A stretch of DNA of 16,744 nucleotides from Paracoccaceae bacterium (GCA_020441345.1 JAGRMK010000063.1:1-16744), one strand, 5' to 3'. Positions 1-7,312 are shown, counted from the first letter of the stretch. Numbers and translations are program-made. The notes: generated by a model from the sequence alone, not told the origin.

Positions 1-90
1 CTGATCATCGTCTTCATCGCGGCGCCGCTTCTGGTGCGAGCCCTCTTTCCATGGGGTTTCCGCAAGACAAAACCGTCGGCGAAGGAGTAG
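1..90 (+). CDS. ABC transporter permease, C-terminal fragment (cut by window edge)
   Basis: An open frame enters from the left edge and ends at TAG (88-90), giving 29 residues. They begin with a hydrophobic stretch (LIIVFIAAPLLV) and end in a short basic tail (FRKTKPSAKE). This is what the end of an inner-membrane permease looks like. The next gene starts only three bases after the stop and is a BMP-type ABC permease, so this is most likely its partner (the NupP/YufP-like subunit of the same importer). Too little is present to assign a family from its own sequence; the call rests on the neighbour. The gaaggag at its 3' end is also the ribosome binding site for the next gene. Confidence 0.6.
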   Translation: MIIVFIAAPLLVRALFPWGFRKTKPSAKE

Positions 91-93
91 GCC

Positions 94-1371
94 ATGAGCA
101 CCGCAACACCCGCTGACACCGTCCCCTCGCGAACCAGGAAACTGGACTCGGTCAAGGTCCGGCAGGCACATATCTCGGGCTGGATCCTGCTGGCGCTGGC
201 CGTGCTGGTGGCGCTTGTCTTTGCGGCCGGATCCGAAGGCACCGCAACCTTCCGCCTGTCGCGTCCGAACGATCCCTGGGCGCTGCCGAACCTCCTGGTT
301 CCGGCCTCGCCGTTCAACTATGTCGTGGCCGCGATCCTGGCATTTCTGGGCGTGCGGCAGTTCCTGCGCGGCGGCATTCGCTGGACCAGCCTGAGCCTGG
401 GGGTCGGGCTGATGCTGGCCGTCGCGGGCTTCCTGGTCTGGGCCACGGCGGGCAAGGGTTTTTCCCTGACCGGCATGTTGCAGGCAACGGTCGTCGGCGC
501 GGTGCCCATCGCGCTCGGTGGTCTGGCCGGGGTGCTGTCGGAACGCGTTGCCGTGGTCAACATCGCCATCGAAGGCATGCTGCTGGCGGGGGCCTTTACC
601 GCCGCGCTGGTCGGCTCTTTGCTGGGCGGCGTGGCTGGGCTGCTGGCGGCGATTGCCGTTGGCGGACTGTTCGGCTTCATTCTGGCGGCTTTGGTGGTGA
701 CCTACCGCGTGGATCAGATCATCGCGGGCGTGGTGATCAACCTGTTCGTGCTGGGCGTCACGTCTTACGTCAGTTCACAGGTCTATTCCGAGCACCGGTT
801 CCTCAACAACGCGCCGGTCTTCTCGCCGATCAAGATCCCGTTCCTGGCCGATCTTCCGGTGCTGGGTCCGATGCTGTTCCAGCACAATCTCTTCGTCTAT
901 GGCGCGGTGATCATGGTCGCGCTGTCGACCTATTACCTGTTTCACACCCGCATGGGTCTGCGCGCCCGCGCCGTGGGGGAACACCCGCGCGCGGCGGATA
1001 CGCTGGGCATCAATGTGTACCGTACGCGCTTTGTCAACGTCACCGTGGCCGGGATGGTCGCGGGGTTCGGCGGCGCCTGGTTCACTCTGGGGTCGGTAGG
1101 CCGCTTTGATGAAAACATGACCAACGGGCTGGGCTATATCGGACTTGCGGCGATGATCTTTGGCCGTTGGCACCCGGTTGGCGCGTTGATGGCGGCGCTG
1201 GTCTTTGGCTTTGCCAACGCACTGCAACAGAAGCTGGCACTGCTGAACACGCCGATCCCGTCCGAATTCCTCGCGATGGCCCCCTATATCGCGACGATCG
1301 TTCTGGTCGCCGGCCTGATCGGACGGGCGACACCGCCGGCGGCCGATGGCAAGGCCTATGTAAAGGAGTGA
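94..1371 (+). CDS. BMP-type (nucleoside-like) ABC transporter permease
   Basis: This 425-residue protein is an integral membrane subunit of an ABC importer of the BPD_transp_2 (RbsC/LivH-like) superfamily. The best-known relatives are the NupQ/YufQ permeases, which take up nucleosides with a lipoprotein of the BmpA family. Hydrophobic segments are visible at about residues 30-46, 72-88 and 97-115, then repeatedly to the C-terminus. The stretch near residue 155 with AIEGMLLAGAF is the conserved permease signature, and residues around 290 (GLRARAVGEHPRAADTLGI) match the cytoplasmic loop that meets the ATPase. The start is supported by gaaggag seven to thirteen bases upstream. It lies three bases after the previous permease, so the two are surely one operon, with the ATPase and binding protein presumably to the left. 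Family call firm; substrate (nucleoside, nucleobase or related) is inference. Confidence 0.85.
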   Translation: MSTATPADTVPSRTRKLDSVKVRQAHISGWILLALAVLVALVFAAGSEGTATFRLSRPNDPWALPNLLVPASPFNYVVAAILAFLGVRQFLRGGIRWTSLSLGVGLMLAVAGFLVWATAGKGFSLTGMLQATVVGAVPIALGGLAGVLSERVAVVNIAIEGMLLAGAFTAALVGSLLGGVAGLLAAIAVGGLFGFILAALVVTYRVDQIIAGVVINLFVLGVTSYVSSQVYSEHRFLNNAPVFSPIKIPFLADLPVLGPMLFQHNLFVYGAVIMVALSTYYLFHTRMGLRARAVGEHPRAADTLGINVYRTRFVNVTVAGMVAGFGGAWFTLGSVGRFDENMTNGLGYIGLAAMIFGRWHPVGALMAALVFGFANALQQKLALLNTPIPSEFLAMAPYIATIVLVAGLIGRATPPAADGKAYVKE

Positions 1372-1374
1372 TGC

Positions 1375-1412
1375 TTGACCGACCGGGTGCGCTTCGCACC
1401 CCGGTCGGTCAA
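1375..1412. terminator. Strong hairpin between convergent genes, probable bidirectional terminator
   Basis: The arms TTGACCGACCGGG (1375-1387) and CCCGGTCGGTCAA (1400-1412) are perfectly complementary. After a single bulged C (1399) the stem continues with TGC/GCA (1388-1390 with 1396-1398) around a short loop. It sits exactly between the stop of the plus-strand permease (1371) and the stop of the minus-strand dctM (1420), where a shared terminator is expected. There is no real T-run on either side, so termination may need Rho or the hairpin may mainly protect 3' ends. Confidence 0.7.
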
Positions 1413-1419
1413 TGTGGCA

Positions 1420-2727
1420 TCAGAGCCCCGGCAGCCAGAGCGCCAGCCCCGGAAAGATCACGAGCAAGACCACCAGCAACAGCGAGCAACCGATGAACGG
1501 CATCGCCGACATGTAGATGTCGCGCATCGTCGTGTCCGGTGGTGCCACGCCTTTCATCACGAACAGCAGCAGGCCGAACGGCGGCGTGGTAAAGCTGATC
1601 TCCAGCCCCAGCAGCATGATCAAGGCGAACCAGACCGGATCGAAACCAAGTTGCGTGGCCAGCGGAAAGAAGATCGGCACGGTCAGCAGCATCATCGAGA
1701 TCTGCTCCATGAACATGCCCAGCACCAGCAACACGCTGAACATCGCCAGCAGCATTGCCAGCGGCGGCAGATCATAAGAGGTCGCCCAGGCAATCAGCCC
1801 TGGCGAGGCGCCGGAAAACGCCAGCAACTGGCTGAACGTGGCCGAGCCGAAGACGATCAGATAGGCCATGATCGTCACGCGCAGCGCGCCCATGACCGAA
1901 TCCGCCAGCGACTTGATCGTGATGGCCCGGAACAACGCCGCCAGGACCAGGGCCCCCAGCGCCCCAAAGGCTGCGGCCTCGGATGGGGTAGCGAGGCCGT
2001 AAAGCATCATCAACACGATGCCGACCATCAACCCGACCATCGGCACTACGTCACGCAGCAGCAGGAACAGCTTTTCCGACAGGCTGAGGGTTTCGACATC
2101 ATACGGCGGGGCGGCCTCGGGGTCGATCCGGGTCTGGACATAGATCAGGATCATGTAGAGTGCCGCCAGCAGAACGCCCGGCACTACCCCGGCCAGCAGC
2201 AAGGCCCCGATATCGACCCGCGCCAGCGTTGCCAGCAGCACTGCCAGCGCCGAGGGCGGAATGATGATCGCCAGTCCGCCGGTGCCCAGGATCGGCCCCA
2301 GCGACATGTGTTTCTTGTATCCGCGCGCGTTCATCTCGGGCACCATCAGACTGCCCATCAGCGCCGTCGACCCCATCGACGACCCCGACAGCGTGGCGAA
2401 CCCGGTGCCGCCCAGAACGGTGACATAGCTCAACCGGCCCGGCAGCTTGCCCATCAGCTTGTCGATCGTGCTGAACATCCTGTTGCCCAGCCCGGTGTGA
2501 AAAAAGATCTCGCCCATCAGCAGGAACAGCGGGATCGGCACCAGCGCATACGAGGTCAAGGATCCAAGCCCGTTGTTCAGCAATTGCGTCACGCCGCGCT
2601 CACCGCCCATGAAGATCAGCGCGCCGAGAATGCAGGCGGCGAGAAAGGCGATCGCGACGGGCATGCCGACGGCCATCAGCACCATGATGCTGCCAACCAG
2701 GATCGCCAGGGATTCGTACCAGATCAT
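1420..2727 (-). CDS. dctM: TRAP transporter large permease, DctM
   Basis: This 435-residue, very hydrophobic protein is the large membrane subunit of a tripartite ATP-independent periplasmic (TRAP) transporter. It couples sodium or proton entry to uptake of a substrate, usually an organic acid, handed over by the periplasmic binding protein. Length and the roughly dozen membrane segments fit DctM. Family-typical stretches include IPLFLLMGEIFF near residue 65, GGTGFATLSGSSMGSTA near 105, IIIPPSALAVLLA near 155, and TTPPFGLLLFVMKGVAP near 380. Its ATG overlaps the TGA of dctQ by four bases (2724-2727), so it is probably translated by coupling. It is the last gene of the minus-strand operon that starts with the GntR regulator at 7133 and ends at the hairpin at 1375-1412. 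Confidence 0.95.
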   Translation of the reverse strand: MIWYESLAILVGSIMVLMAVGMPVAIAFLAACILGALIFMGGERGVTQLLNNGLGSLTSYALVPIPLFLLMGEIFFHTGLGNRMFSTIDKLMGKLPGRLSYVTVLGGTGFATLSGSSMGSTALMGSLMVPEMNARGYKKHMSLGPILGTGGLAIIIPPSALAVLLATLARVDIGALLLAGVVPGVLLAALYMILIYVQTRIDPEAAPPYDVETLSLSEKLFLLLRDVVPMVGLMVGIVLMMLYGLATPSEAAAFGALGALVLAALFRAITIKSLADSVMGALRVTIMAYLIVFGSATFSQLLAFSGASPGLIAWATSYDLPPLAMLLAMFSVLLVLGMFMEQISMMLLTVPIFFPLATQLGFDPVWFALIMLLGLEISFTTPPFGLLLFVMKGVAPPDTTMRDIYMSAMPFIGCSLLLVVLLVIFPGLALWLPGL

Positions 2728-3242
2728 TCGTGAACCCCCGCCTTGCCGGTGTGCATCAGCTCACGTCCAAAGACGAAGCGCGCGAATTCGATGGCCATCA
2801 GGCCGAAACTGACGGGAAACGCGATGGTCAGCATCCAGCGCGGAAAAAAATAGGCGCGCACATCGAAATCCATGCGCGCGAGGTTGGTCTGCACCAGCAA
2901 CACGCCGCGCCAGGCCAGATAGGCGCAGACCACGACGCAACCCAGCGCCACAAGGCGGCTGACGATGGCATGCAGGGCGCGCGGCAAGGCGGCGGTCACC
3001 AGTTCGATGTGCACATGCCCGCGCCGTTGCACCAGCCAGGGCGCGCCAAGCATGGTCATGTACAAGACCCCGTATTCGGTCGAAGTGAAAAGCCAGGCAT
3101 AGGGTTGCAGCCCGAGGTTGCGCATCGTCACCGACCAGACAATCGCCACCATCAGCCAGACCAGAGTCAGCGCGGCGATTACCGCCATGGCAAAGACGAT
3201 TCGGTCATAGATCCGCACGAGTAAGGTAAACGGGCCGTCCAT
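2724..3242 (-). CDS. dctQ: TRAP transporter small permease, DctQ
   Basis: This 172-residue protein has four hydrophobic segments (about residues 13-38, 48-66, 88-112 and 128-150), the expected layout of the small TRAP membrane subunit DctQ, which pairs with DctM. The middle part (YGVLYMTMLGAPWLVQRRGHV, split around residues 58-77) carries the moderately conserved W/RRGHV feature seen in DctQ proteins. The upstream sequence as transcribed contains GGGAG and AAGG before the ATG, supporting this start. It overlaps dctM by four bases but is separated from dctP by 66 bases that hold a perfect hairpin, so its expression may be lower than that of the binding protein. Identification rests on size, topology and position. 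Confidence 0.9.
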   Translation of the reverse strand: MDGPFTLLVRIYDRIVFAMAVIAALTLVWLMVAIVWSVTMRNLGLQPYAWLFTSTEYGVLYMTMLGAPWLVQRRGHVHIELVTAALPRALHAIVSRLVALGCVVVCAYLAWRGVLLVQTNLARMDFDVRAYFFPRWMLTIAFPVSFGLMAIEFARFVFGRELMHTGKAGVHE

Positions 3243-3268
3243 GCTGGCCTTGCTCCCATGAAGTGACT

Positions 3269-3292
3269 GCGGCGCCCCGGATGGGGCGCCGC
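3269..3292 (-). other. Intercistronic hairpin between dctP and dctQ
   Basis: The perfect 10-base arms GCGGCGCCCC (3269-3278) and GGGGCGCCGC (3283-3292) enclose a 4-base loop. It lies in the only sizeable gap of the minus-strand operon, after the dctP stop (3309-3311) and before the dctQ start (3242). No T-run follows, so it is not a classic intrinsic terminator. A plausible role is partial attenuation or protection of the upstream mRNA, giving more binding protein than membrane subunits, as known for other binding-protein transport operons. Confidence 0.7.
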
Positions 3293-3308
3293 GTTTGTGC
3301 CGCAGGAC

Positions 3309-4325
3309 TCAGCCGCCGGCGCGGTCGAAGTCGTAGAAATGCTCAAGCAGCATGTCATAGTGGTTCGGGTCGAGAGGCTGGGCTTCCATCAGGCCGCGCA
3401 TCCGGTTCCAGGTTTCCTCGCGGGCGCCGCGCAGATAATTCGCGGCCGCGTCGCCCTCCAGCGTCACCGCTTGCATGCCGCCTTCGGCCAGCCGCGCGAA
3501 TTCCTCGTCACGCTGGGCGCGGTGCGCCTCGGTGCTGCTGATCTCGTGCTCGATGGCAACCTCTTGCAGGATCGCCTGCGCTTCGGGCGACAGGGCGTTC
3601 CAGCTGTCGAGGTTGATGATCACGCCAAGATCGGTGGAAAAGAAGCACGGCTCAACGCGGTAGTTGACGAACTCGTTCCAGCGCAGGTCGATCAGGCCGA
3701 TCTGGGTCCAGCCGGTCGCGTTGACGACGCCGCGCTCCAGCGCCGAATAGACCTCGCCGGTGGGCAGGTCGATGACCTGGGCGCCAAGATAGTTGGTGAA
3801 GAACGCGTTGTAGACCGGGTTGCCGCGCAGCCGCACGTCAGACATCGACAGGTTGCCGTCGGCATCCAGTTGCGGCTCGTTCACAGTCCACAGGTTGTAG
3901 CACACGCCACTGTCGAACCAGCCCAGATAGAACACCCCCATCCGCTGCTGGTGGATCTCGTTGATCAGATCGATCCCGCCATTCGCACGCACTTCGGCGG
4001 CGGTGCGGTTCGATGTCACCAGCGCATCCTTTTCAGGCAGCGCACCGGCATAGAACGACCCCGGCGTATAGGCCATGTCGACCACGCCGTCGCGCACCGC
4101 GTCGGCCTGCTGGAACATGCCGATTGCCTCGGGACCGCCGCGCACGTCGATCTGGATCACGCCTTCGCCGCGTTCATTGACGCGCTCGACGAATTGCAGG
4201 AACGACTGGGTATACACCAGCGTCGGCGAGAAGGCATGCACGGCGGTCAGGGTCTCGGTCGCAAGGGCGGCGCTGCCCATCCCGACTGCCACCGCGGCAA
4301 GCCCGGTCATTTTCAGATGATTCAT
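3309..4325 (-). CDS. dctP: TRAP transporter substrate-binding protein, DctP
   Basis: This 338-residue protein is the periplasmic solute receptor of the TRAP system encoded downstream. A Sec signal peptide is clear: MNHLK, a hydrophobic run, then a probable cut after SAALA (residue 22). The mature part follows the DctP fold: TLTAVHAFSPT near the N-terminus, QQADAVRDGVVDMAYTPGSF at about 72-91, and DVRLRGNPVYNAFF at 164-177, followed by PTGEVYSALERGVVNATG at about 188-205. In the family, an arginine near 165-167 usually clamps a substrate carboxylate, so an acidic ligand is likely. The canonical arginine region is slightly altered (RLRGNP instead of the common RVPGNP-like form). Its ATG overlaps the leuD-like stop by four bases, tying import to the hydratase genes. 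Substrate unknown. Confidence 0.93.
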   Translation of the reverse strand: MNHLKMTGLAAVAVGMGSAALATETLTAVHAFSPTLVYTQSFLQFVERVNERGEGVIQIDVRGGPEAIGMFQQADAVRDGVVDMAYTPGSFYAGALPEKDALVTSNRTAAEVRANGGIDLINEIHQQRMGVFYLGWFDSGVCYNLWTVNEPQLDADGNLSMSDVRLRGNPVYNAFFTNYLGAQVIDLPTGEVYSALERGVVNATGWTQIGLIDLRWNEFVNYRVEPCFFSTDLGVIINLDSWNALSPEAQAILQEVAIEHEISSTEAHRAQRDEEFARLAEGGMQAVTLEGDAAANYLRGAREETWNRMRGLMEAQPLDPNHYDMLLEHFYDFDRAGG

Positions 4326-4945
4326 TGGTCACTCCCGGTTGTCGGGGCAGGATCGCCCCGGGTTTCGTTGGGCCAGACCCAGGGCGCCGCCCCGCGGCGG
4401 GCCTTGGCATATCCGGCAATTTCGGCCCGATACGAGGCCGTCAGGTCGATATCGTCCCAGCCATTCAACAGCTTGGTCTTCCAGATCGGGTCAATATCGA
4501 AACTCAGGGTCAGATCGCCCAGCGCGATCGTTTGCGCGGCAAGGTCGATAGCAAGCGCAGCAGGCAGGCAGGCCAGCAGCGCCTCGGCCGCGCCGGTCGT
4601 CACGCGGGCGGGCAACAGCCCGTTATTTACCGCGTTTCCGGCGAAAATGTCGCCAAAGCTGGGTGCGATCACCGCGCGGAACCCGGCGTCTACCAGCGCA
4701 TAAACCGCAGCCTCACGCGAGGATCCGCCGCCGAAATTGCGCCGCGCGACCAGCACAGAGGCCCCCTTCGCGGCGGGGTCATCCAACGCGAACCCCGGTT
4801 CGCCGCGCAGATCGTGCAGCAGGAACCGCCCGTAACCCGCGTTGCGCGGCGCCGACATGAACCGCGCGGGGATCAATTGGTCGGTATCGATGTTCTCGCG
4901 CGCCAGGCCCACGGCAAGCCCGTCGTGATGCGCCCAGCCGCTCAT
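4322..4945 (-). CDS. leuD: 3-isopropylmalate dehydratase small subunit-like (LeuD family hydratase)
   Basis: This 207-residue protein is the swivelling-domain subunit of an aconitase-superfamily hydro-lyase that works with the LeuC-like partner next to it. Family marks are NIDTDQLIPARFM (18-30), the loop NFGGGSSREAAVYAL (70-84), APSFGDIFAGNAVNNGLLP (94-112) and the C-terminal IDPIWKTKLLNGWDDIDLT. I start it at ATG 4943-4945 because it overlaps the leuC-like stop by four bases and begins with the family N-terminus; the frame stays open upstream but that part is non-homologous. The loop differs from the common FGCGSSREHAPWAL: Cys is Gly73 and His is Ala79. No leuB or leuA is nearby, and a TRAP importer follows, so a catabolic hydratase (maleate, citraconate or dimethylmaleate type) is at least as likely as leucine biosynthesis. 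Confidence 0.85.
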   Translation of the reverse strand: MSGWAHHDGLAVGLARENIDTDQLIPARFMSAPRNAGYGRFLLHDLRGEPGFALDDPAAKGASVLVARRNFGGGSSREAAVYALVDAGFRAVIAPSFGDIFAGNAVNNGLLPARVTTGAAEALLACLPAALAIDLAAQTIALGDLTLSFDIDPIWKTKLLNGWDDIDLTASYRAEIAGYAKARRGAAPWVWPNETRGDPAPTTGSDQ

Positions 4946-6336
4946 GTCCGCCCCTCCAGCAAGGGCCGCACATCGGCCAGATGGCCGGTAACGGCCGCGG
5001 CAGCGACCATCGCGGGCGACATCAGATGCGTGCGCGCCCCCGGCCCCTGCCGTCCGCGGAAATTGCGGTTGGTCGACGAGGCGCAGCGTTTGCCCGGCGC
5101 TACCAGATCCCCATTCATGCCGACGCACATGGAGCACCCGGCCTCGACCCACTCCAGCCCGGCGTCAAGGAACACGCGGTCCAGCCCTTCGGCCTCGGCC
5201 TGTGCCTTGATCAGCGTGGACCCTGGCGAGACCAGCCCCGGCACCTTGGCGCGCCGCCCGGCCAGCACGGCAGCGGCGGCGCGCAGATCCTCGATCCGAC
5301 CGTTGGTGCAGGAACCGATGAACACCTGATCCACCGCGACCGAGGTCAACGGCTGCCCGGCCCGTAGCCCCATGTAGTCCAGCGCCTCGGCGATGCGCGG
5401 GGCCTGAGCCTTGGGCGCGCGCGCCGGGTCGGGGACGGTGGCGGTGATCGGTGCCGCATCCTCGGGCGAGGTGCCCCAGGTGACGATGGGCGCGACATCG
5501 GCCATGTCGACCCTCTCTTCGCGGTCAAAGACGGCGCCCGTATCGCTGGCCAGCGCCAGCCAGGTTTCGGCGGCTCGGTCGAACGCGTCACCCGTGGGTG
5601 CAAACGACCGCCCGCGCAACCAGTCCAGCGTCACCGCATCGGGTGCCACCATGCCGCAGCGCGCGCCGCCCTCGATCGACAGGTTGCACAGCGTCAAGCG
5701 CCCTTCAACACTGAGTGCGCGCACGGCCTCGCCCGCGTATTCAACGGCATGACCGCGCGCGCCATCGGCGCCCAGAACGGAAATCCAGTGCAGCGCCATG
5801 TCCTTTGCCCCGACACCCGGCGCGGCGCGTCCGGTGAAGCTGAGCCGGAGGCGACGGGGTTTTTTCTGCCAGATCGTCTGGGTCGCCAGGACATGCGCCA
5901 CCTCGGTCGCACCGATGCCGAACCCGTAAGCCCCCAGCCCGCCATGCGTCGAGGTGTGACTGTCGCCGCAAACCACCAGCATCCCCGGCAGGGTCAGGCC
6001 CTGCTCTGGCCCCATCACATGAACTATTCCCTGCCGTCGGTCTCCAAGCCCGAAAAAGCGCAGGTCATGCCGGCCGGCGTTGCGCGTCAGGGTGTCGATC
6101 ATCCGCGCGATATCGGCATCAACCGCGCCACCATCGCGCCGGGTCGGCACGTAATGGTCGGCGACACCGACCGTCAGCGCGGGCTGCGCCACTGGCAGGC
6201 CGCGTTCGGCCAACCGGGCAAAGGCATGGTGCGAACCCTCGTGCACGTAGTGCCGATCCACCCACAGAAGCGCCGCGCCGTCGTCGCGCCGGGTGATGAC
6301 ATGGTCATCCCAGAGCTTGTCGAACAGCGATTTCAT
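4942..6336 (-). CDS. leuC: 3-isopropylmalate dehydratase large subunit-like (LeuC family, Fe-S hydratase)
   Basis: This 464-residue protein is the catalytic iron-sulfur subunit of an isopropylmalate isomerase-type hydro-lyase. It adds or removes water across a carbon-carbon double bond next to carboxylates. The 4Fe-4S ligands are present: C343 (FIGSCTNGRIEDLR) and C401/C404 (AGCSMCVGMN). Other family stretches are QGIVHVMGPEQGLTLPGM (102-119), VCGDSHTSTHG (122-132), and KRCASSTNRNFRGRQG (416-431). Length matches LeuC (about 465). Its ATG overlaps the stop of the GntR regulator (6333-6336) and its stop overlaps leuD, both by ATGA. The company of a regulator, a TRAP importer and a divergent degradation operon without leuB suggests a specialised paralogue: citraconate, maleate or dimethylmaleate hydratase activity is possible. 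The exact substrate cannot be decided from motifs. Confidence 0.87.
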   Translation of the reverse strand: MKSLFDKLWDDHVITRRDDGAALLWVDRHYVHEGSHHAFARLAERGLPVAQPALTVGVADHYVPTRRDGGAVDADIARMIDTLTRNAGRHDLRFFGLGDRRQGIVHVMGPEQGLTLPGMLVVCGDSHTSTHGGLGAYGFGIGATEVAHVLATQTIWQKKPRRLRLSFTGRAAPGVGAKDMALHWISVLGADGARGHAVEYAGEAVRALSVEGRLTLCNLSIEGGARCGMVAPDAVTLDWLRGRSFAPTGDAFDRAAETWLALASDTGAVFDREERVDMADVAPIVTWGTSPEDAAPITATVPDPARAPKAQAPRIAEALDYMGLRAGQPLTSVAVDQVFIGSCTNGRIEDLRAAAAVLAGRRAKVPGLVSPGSTLIKAQAEAEGLDRVFLDAGLEWVEAGCSMCVGMNGDLVAPGKRCASSTNRNFRGRQGPGARTHLMSPAMVAAAAVTGHLADVRPLLEGRT

Positions 6337-7133
6337 TCAGCGCCCCCGCGGGTCGGAACGCTGGCCAGCGACGGCGCCCATTGCCGTGCACCCTGGCTGC
6401 CGACGCGGTTCAGCGTCATTTCCAGCCGGAAACGGTCAGGGCGATACAGCGCCGAAAGATGCTCGATCCCGCGCCCGGTCTGGTCATAGACAACGCGGGT
6501 CAGTGCGATCAACGCGGAACCCGGAGCCAGATCCAGCGCTTCGGCCACGTCGGGCGTGGCGAGGGTCGCGGAAATTGCCTGATCGGCGCGCTCGACCTGC
6601 ACGCCCGAGCGTTCGAGCAGCCGGAACAAGGGCGTCGTTGCCAGATCCGCCTCAGAGAAATTCTGTGCAATTGATTCGGGCACATGCGTGGTCAGATGCG
6701 AGAACGGCGCGCCGTCGATCGATCGCACCCGCACCGCGCGCTGCACCCGCGCGGTGGTGTTCAGCGCCCCGGCCACCGCCGGCGGCGGCGAGACATAGGC
6801 ATAGGACAGCAGCCGCGCCGTGGTTTCTTGCCCCATGCGCACCAGTTGCGGCATCAGCGTGGCGAAATCCGCGGCAATCCCGGTCTGCGGCAAAGCGGGC
6901 CCCTGCACCACCGATCCGGCCCCGATCCGGCGCTGCACCAAACCGTCGGCAACCAGGACATCCATCGCCCGGCGGATCGTCACACGCGACACACCATACA
7001 TTTCGGCCAGTCGATGCTCACCCGGCAGGGTCGCGCCGACCGGGTACTCCCCGCTGACGATCTCGTCGCGCAGCAGCAGGTAGACGCGCTGCGCCTTGCC
7101 GCCCTCTGGTGACTGTCTTGCGGTCCGGGCCAT
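6333..7133 (-). CDS. GntR family (HutC subfamily) transcriptional regulator with UTRA domain
   Basis: This 266-residue protein is a ligand-responsive DNA-binding regulator. Residues 13-78 form the winged helix-turn-helix: KAQRVYLLLRDEIVSGEYPVG, then TLPGEHRLAEMYGVSRVTIRRAM (36-57) and the wing DGLVQRRIGAGSVV. Residues about 85-240 form a UTRA effector-binding domain, ending with the typical EHLSALYRPDRFRLEM strand. I place the start at 7133 because AGGGGGAT precedes that ATG and because the domain begins there; the open frame further upstream (to 7271) runs into the AT-rich control region. It is the first gene of the leuCD-TRAP operon and faces the hyu operon, so it probably controls both divergent transcripts and itself. 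HutC-type members are usually repressors released by a pathway metabolite; the ligand here is unknown. Confidence 0.92.
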   Translation of the reverse strand: MARTARQSPEGGKAQRVYLLLRDEIVSGEYPVGATLPGEHRLAEMYGVSRVTIRRAMDVLVADGLVQRRIGAGSVVQGPALPQTGIAADFATLMPQLVRMGQETTARLLSYAYVSPPPAVAGALNTTARVQRAVRVRSIDGAPFSHLTTHVPESIAQNFSEADLATTPLFRLLERSGVQVERADQAISATLATPDVAEALDLAPGSALIALTRVVYDQTGRGIEHLSALYRPDRFRLEMTLNRVGSQGARQWAPSLASVPTRGGAE

Positions 7134-7221
7134 GCCGTATCCCCCTGCGCCACACCGCCCTACCCCGAAGGACACACAGGCGGCTTTGCGCAACAGTGTT
7201 AGCGGCAGACCCCGATAAAGC

Positions 7222-7237
7222 AACATATTTGTATGTT
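7222..7237. promoter_or_regulatory. Candidate GntR operator 1, inverted repeat AACATA-N4-TATGTT
   Basis: AACATA (7222-7227) and TATGTT (7232-7237) are perfect inverted copies around TTTG. The site lies close to the centre of the divergent region, suitable for a dimeric GntR/HutC regulator. It is AT-rich in a GC-rich genome, which argues against chance. No binding data can be inferred; assignment to the adjacent regulator is inference. Confidence 0.45.
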
Positions 7238-7274
7238 TTCGGCTGGTATATTTGTTCTTTATTACGCACAAATC

Positions 7275-7293
7275 TTGTATTACAAAAAATACA
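7275..7293. promoter_or_regulatory. Candidate GntR operator 2, nested palindromes TTGTA-T-TACAA and TGTATT-N6-AATACA
   Basis: TTGTATTACAA (7275-7285) is a perfect odd palindrome. A second inverted repeat, TGTATT (7276-7281) with AATACA (7288-7293), overlaps it. The core GTATTAC fits the loose GT-N-TA-N-AC pattern reported for GntR-family operators. It lies 20 to 38 bases before the tautomerase ATG and overlaps the best -10 candidate, a typical place for repression. Which repeat is the real site cannot be told. Confidence 0.5.
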
Positions 7294-7312
7294 GGTAAGG
7301 CAGGGGGAACAC

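Larger units (their letters stand above)
7134..7312. promoter_or_regulatory. Divergent promoter/operator region between the gntR and tautomerase operons
   Basis: The 179 bases between the two divergent starts include a strongly AT-rich patch (about 7211-7295) that contrasts with the GC-rich genes. It contains three overlapping or nearby inverted repeats listed separately, plus a direct repeat ATATTTGT at 7225-7232 and 7248-7255. For the plus strand, a weak promoter candidate is TTGTTC (7252-7257), 17 bases, then TTGTAT (7275-7280), which would be covered by the palindrome there. For the minus strand, TTGTAA and TAATAA spaced 15 apart are possible but poor. Ribosome sites: AGGGGG at 7302-7307 for the plus-strand gene and AGGGGGAT just upstream of gntR on the minus strand. 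The promoter positions are guesses; the control role follows from the layout. Confidence 0.65.

Noticed and set aside
1..1371. The BMP-type ABC permeases as part of the same pathway
   Set aside because: They converge on, rather than join, the TRAP operon and are separated by a strong hairpin; a functional link would be guesswork.
1375..2733. 452-codon plus-strand open frame opposite dctM
   Set aside because: Runs through the terminator hairpin and opposes DctM; extreme Gln/His/Arg content typical of the antisense of membrane proteins in GC-rich DNA.
3297..4703. 468-codon plus-strand open frame opposite dctP and leuD
   Set aside because: Antisense to two genes with signal peptide and catalytic motifs; no domain of its own.
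4946..5152. Longer start for the LeuD-like protein
   Set aside because: The extra 69 residues lie inside leuC, are Arg/Gly-rich and non-homologous; ATG at 4945 forms the ATGA overlap and starts the family N-terminus.
4322..6336. LeuCD as a leucine biosynthesis operon
   Set aside because: Not excluded, but leuA and leuB are missing and the genes are overlapped with a GntR regulator and a TRAP importer, which suits catabolism better.
7134..7271. Longer start for the GntR regulator
   Set aside because: Would translate the AT-rich control region; the ATG at 7133 has a good ribosome site and begins just before the DNA-binding domain.
7109..7312. Longer start for the tautomerase fusion
   Set aside because: The extension crosses the control region and would bury the catalytic proline, which must be residue 1 after Met removal.
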